The translations under genes were made by a program, and so were the position numbers. 64,000 nt of DNA from Sceloporus undulatus (Eukaryota > Chordata > Lepidosauria > Squamata > Phrynosomatidae): the NCBI RefSeq assembly GCF_019175285.1, contig NC_056529.1, positions 420,034-484,033 on the forward strand, written 5' to 3'. Below, in pieces: positions 42,701-53,401 of this stretch. The notes beneath the pieces were generated by a model, which saw nothing but the letters and a program-made list of their open reading frames with translations, did not search any database and was not told where the DNA came from. Position 1 is the first letter of the stretch; every line of letters starts with the position of its first letter.

Positions 42701-45700
42701 TCCTGTTAATGACAGACGCAGGCATTTTTGTTGGTGATTTGCCTTGGGTCCCTTTCTAGGAGAAAGGTGGCATAGAAAAGAAATAGATAAATAAATTAAG
42801 TTGTGCCACTTCCATGGAATGACTTGTTTGGACAATGCAGCATGTATCTAGCCAGTTAAAGTTGGCAGGAACAGATTTGCAACAATCCACCTAGAGCAGT
42901 GTATCAATGCGCACTGAACCTTGTGCACTGTACACTGTCCCTTGAGCATTGTGCAGTGAGGTGACAAGAGTGATACTCATGCATCCTCTTGCAAAGATTT
43001 CACTGTGGTGGTATTCAGGGGAGGGGTTGCGTAGTGCCAGGGTAATAACTCCACCTATGGGTATTTAGACTAGGCTGAATCAATGCAGTTTCTTGGCCAA
43101 GGGTCCTGGAACCCACCCACCCATCGCCGTTCCTCAGTGGTCCTCACCTCAGGTGTCATGCGGCTGATGGTGGGGATGTCGTACCCCGCATTGATGAAGT
43201 TGGATGCGTAGAGTTGCAGTTGGAACTTGCAAAGCCATTGGTAGACGGCCTCTGAGCTCTGCAAGGAGAAGACGGGGCTGTTATTCTCTCTTATGGTGAG
43301 CCCATTAATTTTTCCATAGGGTTGTCTTAGGCAAGGAATCCTCAGAGGTAGCTTTTGCCAGTTCCTTCTTCTGAAATAACAGCCTCCAGCACCTGGTATT
43401 TGTTGTTGGTCGCCCATCCAAGGACTAACCAGGGCTGACCCTGCTTGACTTCATAGATCAGAGAGTATCTGGTGCATTTAGGGCCTACAATTATCACTAT
43501 TTGCCCTTCCTGTCTTTGGAACAGAAAGAGCTAGATAGTAAAGCCAAAGTCACTTTGACTTTTTTATATATATAAAATATTTATTAATAAAATTCTAAAC
43601 AATACAAAAAAATATTTGCAAACAAGAAAACATACCGTTAACATACAACATAAAATGACTTCCTCTCCCTTATTTTGCACATTTAATTTATACTTCATTG
43701 CTTGACCTTCCATTGTTATTCACTGAGTTTTCTTTAGATGATATAATTTTTTATAATTATATAACATGTTCCATTTTTAAACACGTTACATTTTTCTATT
43801 TTTTCCATCTTTCCTTTCCGCCGTAATCTTTCCATATTTATAAGACTTTTGACGCTTTGCCATGGCTCCTGGGATTCGTAGCTATGTGCCTGGTGCCACA
43901 ACAAACTACAGATTCCAGGATTCCACAGCATGGAGCCATGGCAGTTAAAGCAGTGCCAAATTGCATTATTTGTGCAGGTCAAATGCAGCCTTTGTGTCCC
44001 AACCCTTGGAGGGGGTTCCCCAAACTTACCTTCCCTTCGGACATTGGCTCCACTTTCTTCAGTTGCTGTTGCTGCTGCTGTTCGCCATAAGGCTGGCTCT
44101 GGAAGGAGGAGCTGCCAAGACTCGGGGTCCGGGAAGAACCTGGCGCAAAGCAAGCAAGGTGAAGGGAAGGCACCTCTGCCACCACCAAAAGCTTCCTGGG
44201 GCCTTTGAAAGTCAGACTGCAACTACACCACACAGTTGCACCAGTGTGGTGCCACTTTAGTTATTAAAATGGGACCATCTTGCAAAATTCTGGGATTTAT
44301 AGTTTGCTGAATTACTAAGAACTGCAGTGCAAGGCAGGGGATCAGTGCTCAGCAGCAAAGAATTCCAAATCCTGCAACAAAGGATATATCCCAGTATTTC
44401 ATAGGTTGGAACCATGACCGCTAAAGTGGTATCAAATGGATAGATATATTACTGCGGTGGATATGTTTATGCTTTCCAGGTACAGTGCTTGGTTAAAGGT
44501 GAAAGACCCCCATGAATGTGGAAAAATCACAAATAAAAAAACACTATTCTTTTTACCTGAAATAATTCCTCTGTAGAAATCTCCAGTTCCTCCAGTGCAA
44601 CTCTATGGTCCACGTGTGAATTTGTTCATAGAATCATGCTGGAGGACCTACAAATGCCTAGAGGAGTGTTTTTCTTGTAGGTTCTCCAGCACAACTCTAT
44701 GGCCAACTTCTTTCAGAGTTGCGCTGGAGGACCTAGAGATTCCGAGAGAGAACATATTAGTCAAAACCGCAACTAATCAAATCTGCAAAAGTCAAAGCCG
44801 CAAAAGCGGAGGGCCAAGTGTGCTTGAATCTGCTCCAGGTTTTACTTTGAAATATAAAGGTGTTATCTAAGGTGTGAGGATTGACTCCCTGCCCAAATGG
44901 GTTCGGCACTTTGGACCTCTCCTTTAAAATTGCAATAACATGGGAGCTTCCAGCCTTCCTGAAAGCAATGGCCAGTATTTGTACACCAATATTGCAAACG
45001 CACAGAGCCACCCGGCAGATGCTCACAGCAGGACCCAGGTGGCCAAGATGGCAGCCAAGGTGACCTTGATGTTCTCTGACCAGCTGGCAACCAACCCCTA
45101 ACTCTCAAGCCAGCCAGCCTGCAAGATGCCCTTCTAGATCAGGAAGCAGAACTGGCCAGGCCTCTGACATCATACAGCCTTGAGCCTTTGGATGGAGACA
45201 AGGAAAGGAGATCTGGGATGTTCTCTTTGCACTGAGAGATGGCCTTCCTGGCATCCCTCTTTGGGCTTCCAGATCAAGGAAAGTGATCAGCTCTCCTTTC
45301 CGTCTGCATCCAAAGGCTCAAGGCTGAAAGATGTCAGAGGCCTGGCCAATTCTGCAAGCCAGCAAGCAAGGCAGCATCTGAACCATCCTGAAAGACAGAA
45401 AGATCTCAGATATGGCCAAAGTGGCGATCTTGCAATGGAGGAGAGGAGCAATTTGTGCAGAAACCAAGCCTGCAATGTTTTCTCACATCCTCCAAACTGA
45501 GCATTTCAGCACATCAGATCGAGACCTTCGTGAGAACAGGCACGCGCAGCTTCGCCCTGAAGATGCAGGAACACCAAGAGAGCGCCATCTGCCATCCTTA
45601 CTCCCCCAACTTCTCTCCCTTCCAGCCCTCCCAGCTCTGGAGATCTCTCAAGGCTTTCTGCCACCAAGCCCTTCATCTCTTCCATCACCAGGGAAAAGAA

Positions 45701-48700
45701 AACATGGGTGGTGGAGTAGGGGATGATGGTGGTGGCGGTGGATGGCTTCCTTCCTTTCCAGGCAAAGAGGGGATCCTTTCAAGACCACAACCCTCAGACC
45801 AAACCCACCATGGACCCAAAAGGAAGATGAACTGACATTTTGGAAAGGCTGGGATGCCCCAAACTCACGCTACAAAGGATGGAGTCAAGGGGAAAACACA
45901 GATACTTTGGAGTGGAGAATGCAAAAGAAGCATGCAATAAACAGATCTATGCCTTCAGGAAGCCAGATGGTTCCTTTGACGGAGGTTGGAAGAGAGCCAG
46001 GCTGGTAAATTTTTAGAAGGTGGGAAGGCAGGGCCCCCTATTTCTGTCCCAGCCCAGGATAGAGGTTTCCCCCCATCCCTCCCGCTTCCTCCCCTACGCC
46101 CCCAAATCTCTGTACTAACCGAAGCAAGAGAAGGCATGGCAGCAGCAAAAAGGAAGGGTCATTTTAAGCTGGCCCCGAAGGTCCCCCTGATCTCAGGAGA
46201 AGCAGCTTGTCAAGGAAATAAGGAAAGCTCCGGCCGTCGGGACCGGAGGAGGAGAAGAGTGAAAAAGCCCGGCGCAAGGAGCTTCCACGCACCTGCGGGC
46301 GTCTCTGCTGCTTTGGCAGGCCCGTCACCCGCGGCGGATTCTTGCACAGACGCCTTCTGGGAAAGGACGGTTGCCAGAAGCTGTGAAACGGTGGGGAGAG
46401 AAGGAACAGACTGTCAGTGAAGGGAAAGGCGGCCGGCGGGGGAGGCAGAGCAAGGAAAAGGACACAGACACACACATATGCACAATGATTCAAGGAAGGT
46501 GGCATTGGAAGCCAAGCGGTCCCCACACTGTTGGCAAAGGGGCATGCTGCTCAGGTACGGCCGATGGCAGCCCTGCCTCGTTGGGCATTCAGGGCACGGC
46601 TCAGGCAGTGTACAAAGGTTTAAATGAGGCTCCTGGAACAGAGCCACAAGAAAGAATAGGGTTTAAGGGGAAGAAAGGGAGGGGAAGAGTCTTGGCTTCC
46701 TTTTGGCCCACTTTTCCCAGGAATGGAATGAGAGCCTGGTCACTTGCCAAGCTGACCATTGCAAAGAGAGCGGTGCCGACATAGGCTGCGGGCAGAAGAG
46801 GGCAACATTGCACAGGCAATGCCAAGTGTTGCCACCCTGAACACGCTCAGCCTTGATTTTGGAAGCTAAGCAGGCCAGGCCTACCAAAATGCACAATATA
46901 GATGTTGCAAGCTTTCCAAGCTCCACTGGCTTCCTCATCAGGCAAAGGCGTTAAGGAATGGCTGTTCAGGCACTTGCATATCTAAAAACATATTGCAATG
47001 CACCAGTTTCATTCAAAATTCACAAAACAGCGTTACTTTTGTGGTGACAACTAAAATGCACAATATACATGTTGCAAGCTTTTGAAGCTCCACTGGCTTC
47101 TTCATCAGGCAATATGTTAAAAACCATACAGAGGGGGGAAATTGAAAACAGTAATCATAGGCCTCCATACCATCTGAACTAAGAACAAAAACAGCAAAAC
47201 GCAGGCATATGACTAGCATTCTTCAATTTTGGGGCAGATGAATCCAAGATGCTCAGGTTGCCCTTGGTTCTGGTCCCGACACTCTGAGTATGCTCAGAGG
47301 CACGCACAAACCCTTGGGTGGAACCAATCCAGAAAGTGGTAACTTGGCTCACCTTGACACCTTCAGAGCCCGGGTGGAGAGCCGTGTGGCCACCGCTTCC
47401 AGTGCTCTGGCCACTTCCTGAGCTCCGGCCACTAGCCACGCTTCCGGTGCTGCCCACACTGCTGCGGTCACCACCTGCCAAGAGGGAAGGAAGAGATGGT
47501 TAGAGGCTATGGGGAGAAGGGCAGGGGTGGCATCAGGGAATGGAGACCCCCACCATTCAGATCCTATTGCCAACATCTTAATTCCCCCCGAAACCTATTT
47601 TTCTGGGCCTCAGTTGCAGAGGCAGAAGCAGGCCCATTTTGTTGGTCATCAGAGCACAATGGGTGAATGACGTTTCCATCAGGTTTGCAACAAAAGAGTC
47701 AGACCAGGAGAGGATAACTTAGGGTGCATCTACACTCCAGAAATAATGCAGTGTAGCCCCACTTTTAACTGCCTTGGCTCCATCCTATAGAATCTTGGGA
47801 TTTCTAGTTTGGTGACGCACCAAACTAGTTTTGCAAGCCTTCCTTAGCACAGAAGGCTTGCAAAACTACAAATCCCAGTATTCCATAGGATGGGACAACT
47901 ACTTAGCTGACTAAGAATACTGGCCAGCATTCATCGTTCTAAAAGAAAATACAACATAAACTACATTTTAAATTTTCCTGGGGAGGGGATGCTTGGGGGG
48001 AAATGTGGGATAATAATTTTTCCCCAATTTTTTCCCCAGTTTTCTTTTCTGAGCTTCCACATCTCTAAGGCTTGTGTTAAACCAAGTCCCTCTCTGGCCC
48101 TTCATGGGAACCATGAGGTGATCTGCCCTGGACCTTCACATTAGTTATACTGCCATTGAAAATTGTGTGCACCCAACACAACCGCTGAGCCTGAGCTGTG
48201 CTTACCTTGGACTGACCCAAAGGGGTCGAGATAGAGTCCACCCAGCTGCCCGTCCTCTTCCTTACCTGCATAGGGTTTGCGAAGCACCCAGATCTCTTCG
48301 GCCGGGGCTGGCGTGGTCGCAGAGCCGCCCGAGGATGGGGACAAGTGGGACGGACTGGCGTCGGACCCTCGGGAACCTTTGGGGGCAAATGAAAACCATT
48401 GCCACCCCAGCAAAGAGAGAACAGAGAGACCAGATGAAACAAGGCAGTTGATATTGCATGCGTTGGGAAGAGCGACAACCTCCGTTCACAACTGCAGTCC
48501 AGCCCCCTGAGACTGAAGCGGGAGGCTCCTAGGTCAGCCTTTTCTGGATTTGAGTCCAAACTTCAAAGGAGCCACCGCTTCCCTGAATATGGGAGCCATC
48601 AAGGGCCATTGCTGTTCCATGGCAGGGAAGGGGAAATGGGGACAGCTGACTGGGCTGGGGAAGGCCTGAGCTTCTTCTTTCTCAATCCTGCATGGTTCAG

Positions 48701-51700
48701 TAGAGTCATGTAAAATATGTGACACTGCACCATTTACTACCCCTGCGTTCAACCACAGAGTTGCCAAATTTCATCCCTCCTTCTGTTGGGTTCCAACCCA
48801 GGGGCAGCTGGTTGGTCAATCCCATGTCAGCAAATGGTGAATACATTCCAAATTACAGCCTAGCCTTGAAAAAGGTGCTGTAACCCACTTCCTTGGATAG
48901 ATCTTGGAAAGCCAGTCAAAACCTGGAATGGCTTCACCGACCCACGCACATGGGAGCCAATAGTCATTACCGTTCCATCCCTCGGAGCATCTGGCCCACC
49001 TCTTTCTGGTCTTGGCCCACCCTGCCTTTCTCTTCTTTCTCTCTTGTCTTTATCTCTCTGGGGCACTTCCAACACACGTTTTCTTCTTGTTGTTGTGTGC
49101 CTTCAAGTCGTTTCTGACTTATGGTGACCCTAAGGTAAACCTATCGTGAGATCTCCTTAGCACAATTCTTCAAAGGAATTTTTTGCCATTGTCAACCTCT
49201 GAGAATGAGAGAGTGCGACTTGCCCATGTGTGCCTCCAAGTCATTTTTGACTTACTCTGACTCTAAGGCAACCCTATCATGGGGTTTTCTTGACAAGGTT
49301 CTTCAGAGGGGGGTTGTCATTGCCATGCTCTGAGAATGAGAGTGTGTAACACTCAATGTCACCCAATGGGTTTCCATGGCCAAGTGGGGATTCGAACCCT
49401 GGTCTCCAGAGTCAAGGTTGGCAAGATTTGTTCAGAGGAGTTTTGCCATTGCCCTCCTCTGAGGCTTGAGAGTGCGTGATTTTGCCTAAGGTCACCCAGT
49501 GATCTCCAAATACTTGCACGCAATACTTGTTGCATGAGGAGGGGAAATGGGGGAATGGGATGGGGATGGAAAGGTACACAAGCAAGCAAGCCAAGGGAAA
49601 ACTGGAAGCGCAACAAATGTATTAAATAAAGAAACCCAAAAAAATGCACAAATCAAAATAAAGCGAGCAATGTACGGACTACCTGGGTTGGCGCCTGGCC
49701 CTTCCACGGCGCCATGAGGGAGCCAGCGGTAGCCGAAGGAACTGAAAAGAGGCTGATGGGGGTTCGGTGGAGGTGGAGGCAGGACATGATGGGAGAAGGA
49801 GGAGGAGGAGGAAAAGATGGCAGTGGTGATGGAGAAGGAGGAGGAGGAGAAGCAGGAATGGCCGTTGGGCACCATTGGGACCCCGCCAGCTGGGAGAGAG
49901 ATGGCTTGGACCTGCCCTGCGTCCCATGAACCTGACAAAGGGAAACACAACAAGAAGAGGCAACATGAAACAGGAGGAACAGAGGCAGAGACTGGGGAGG
50001 ACTCTTCCCATCCTGCATTTTGTGTCCAAGGGTCTCTCCAAAGTGCTAGACAACCGCTCAAGACTGTTCCTCTAAAGCAGTGGTTCTCAAACTGTGGGTC
50101 GCAACCTCTTTGGGGGTCGAACAACCCTTTCACAAGGGTCACCTAAGACCATCAGAAAACATATATTTAACATTATTACTGTATATTAATAATTTTGTGG
50201 TTGGGGGGTCATCACAATGTGAGGAACTGTATTAAAAGGTTGCAGCGTTAGGAAGGTTGAGAACCACTGCTCTAAAGCGATGACTCCCAAACTCTGGCCT
50301 TCCAGGCATTTTGGACTTCAGCTCCCAGTATCCCATACTACTGGCCAAGATGGCTGGGGCTACTGGGCGTTGAAGTCCAAAACACCTGGAAGGCCCGAGT
50401 TTGGGCATCACTACTCTATTGCAGTACAGGAGCCATCAGCCACAGCTGCATCCAGCAATGTTGAAAATGGGGCTGAAGACCAGAGACTAAGATGAGAATG
50501 AGCCACTCTTCCCTGTGTTGTCCTGACTGGGTTGCATTGCAACACCCATCGTCCTTAACCAACAGATCAATCTTGCTTCTGCCATGGACTCAGTAAGGCA
50601 CCATTCAACAAATGTCTACCTCTCAGCCTTCATTTTGCAGACTGCATTAAAAAGTCTTCCTCCAACTGACAGGTTTGTTTTCAAAAACTGGGACATCTTG
50701 TACATGAAAATATACACTTTGAATATTAAATTACTTAATATCCAAAAAGTCTATCTTTTTTAACCTAGAAGCATTTCCTTTCTTGTGTGGAGCCCATAAC
50801 TAATGCTCTCTTTCCCTTCTTTTAGTAAGACCTTTGGGTTTGTATGTGAAACTTGTTGGTCTCCAGGTCAAAGATTTCATAAATTGATTAAATTTAAATA
50901 AATCTAATAAGTGTGTGTGTGTGTCCATTAGTGTTTGACTCCAGGACCCACCCAGCTATTTGATATCAAAATACATGGATGTTCAAATGCCGTGATATAC
51001 AATTAAAAATTAAAATGGTGTCCCATATATAAAATAATAATCAAGCTTTACTTTTTGGAATTTATGTATTTTTTGAATATTTTCATGCTACGGGTGCTTG
51101 GATCTATGGATAAAAAATACATGAATGCAGAGGGGTGACTGTTTCTTTTAAGAGGAGACTCAGGGTGTCTTTACAACAAATTTAGATAGTACAGCTAAAA
51201 TCTCATACAAAAGTTTAAAAACAAATGTAAAATGTCGCCCAGAATTTTGTCATGAGATTATGTTAATACACACAAGGGTGCTGGCAAAGTGTCTGATGCA
51301 CAACAGGATGGATACAAATGAGACCAATGCACACTAGTCTTGTTGTGTATTGGGACATCCATTATGGAGTGCCCAATGTGTGTCGAGACACTTGCAAGAG
51401 TCCTGTTACACACCTTTGCAATTTGTTAACAGGATTTCATAGCGCCTCTGCTACGTAGCTAAGTCTATGCAAAGTTACACAATGCAGACTGTGATAGAGG
51501 ATTCCAGCCGTTTTGTTAAAAGCACAAAGCTACAACAGCTTAAAACACAATTAAATAATAAGACAAAACCCTAGAATCATAGAATCGTCGAGTTGGAAGA
51601 GACCACAAAGGCCATCCAGTCCAACCCCCTGACATGCAAGAAATCACAATCAAAGCATCCCTGACAGATGGCCATCCAGCCTCTGCTTGAAGACCTCCAA

Positions 51701-53360
51701 GGAGGGAGACTCCACTACACTCCTAGGAAGTGTGTTCCACTGTCGAACAGCCCTTACTCTCAGGAAGTTCCTCCTAATGTTGAGGTGGAATCTTTTTCCC
51801 TGCAGCTTGCATCCATTGCTCCATTGGGTCCTAGTCTCTGGAGCAGCAGAAAACAAGCTTGCTCCCTCCTCAATATGACATCTTTTCAAATATTTAAACA
51901 GGGCTATCTTATCACCTCTTAACCTTCTCTTCTCCAGGCTAAACTCAGCTCTCTAAATCATTCTTCATAGGGCATGGTTTCCAGACCTTTCACCATTTTA
52001 GTCTCCTTCCTTTGGACACATGGCTCCAGTTTCTCAATGTCCTTTTTGAATTGTGGTGCCCAGAAATGGACACAGTATTCCAGGTGGGGCCTGACCAAAG
52101 CAGAATACAGTGGCACTATTACTTCTCTTGATCTAGACACTATACTTCTATTGATGCAGCCTAAAATCGCATTGGCCTTTTTAGCTGCCACATCGCACTG
52201 TTGACTCATATTCAACTTATGGTCTACTTGGACTCCTAGATCCCTTTCACACGTAGTTTCATTCAGACAGGTGTCCCCCATCCTATATCTGTGCATTTCA
52301 TTTTTCTGCCCTAAGTGCAGTACCATACATTTCTCCGTGTTGAATTTTATTTTGTTAGCTGTGGCCCAACCTTCTAGTCTATTCAGGTCATTTTGAATCT
52401 TGATCTTGTCCTCTGGAGTATTAGCTATTCCTCCTAATTTGGTGTCATCTGCAAATTTGATAAGTATGCCCCCAATTTTGTTCTCCAAGTCATTAATAAA
52501 GATGTTGAATAGCACTGGGCCTGTAATTGGTTGACCGGCCGAACCCAAAGGGTGCTCAACAATGGCTCTTTTTCATCCTGGAGAGAAGTGACCAGTGGGG
52601 TCCCACAGGGGTCTGTCCTGGGCCCAGTGCTATTCAACATCTTTATGCTATGATGCTTTTATGGCACCTCTCTGGATGTGTGTTTTGTTTCCACTTCTTG
52701 GAAAGGGAAAGAGAAGCGGATGGTGGGACGTGCAAGGCATGCACACTCTTTGGTGTGGCTGCTTTGTGCAAAAGACATTCGATTCGCACACCTCCCTCTC
52801 TGGCACTCCTTTGGAAAGCTGATCTGCCTCCAAAGCCGATTCAAGGTCCCAGTATTGATCACAGCTTCAAAGTGTGGAGTTGGATTTTTAACTGAATTTT
52901 AATGGCATCCTTTCCAAGTGAGCAGCCATAAAGAAAGGTGTGCGCCACCAGAGAAAGAGGATCAATACCCCGGGGGCAGAAAGGGACGGGGGAGTTTAAC
53001 CACAGAGCATCCAACCTTGTCAAAGTGGAACAAGAATAGCAACAAACCAGGCTGGCAAACTTTCGGCCCCATTTGCCATCAATTTAATAATTCTGCTGCT
53101 GGTCTGCAACCTGTTTCTCCTCCATCAAGGTATTGGTCTATCTTCTAAAAATTCAAAAGGTCCATTTCTATAGAGAGTGCAAGCTGGAACTCCAGAAATT
53201 TCTGGCATCTGAAAACCCTTTGTTTTGGCACCTTATCACAAATATTGTGTGTGTGTGTGTGTGCATGTGTGTACATGTACATATATATATATATTCTCCT
53301 CTCAAAGAGCAAAAGGATCCACTTTTGTGTGTGTGTATATGCAGTAAAAGTAATAACAAA

Positions 53361-53401
<41 letters not shown>

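Noticed and set aside
51958-52548. 196-codon minus-strand reverse transcriptase as a gene
   Set aside because: It is the truncated end of a CR1 LINE with a rearranged 5' part; a second copy lies at 55.5 kb.
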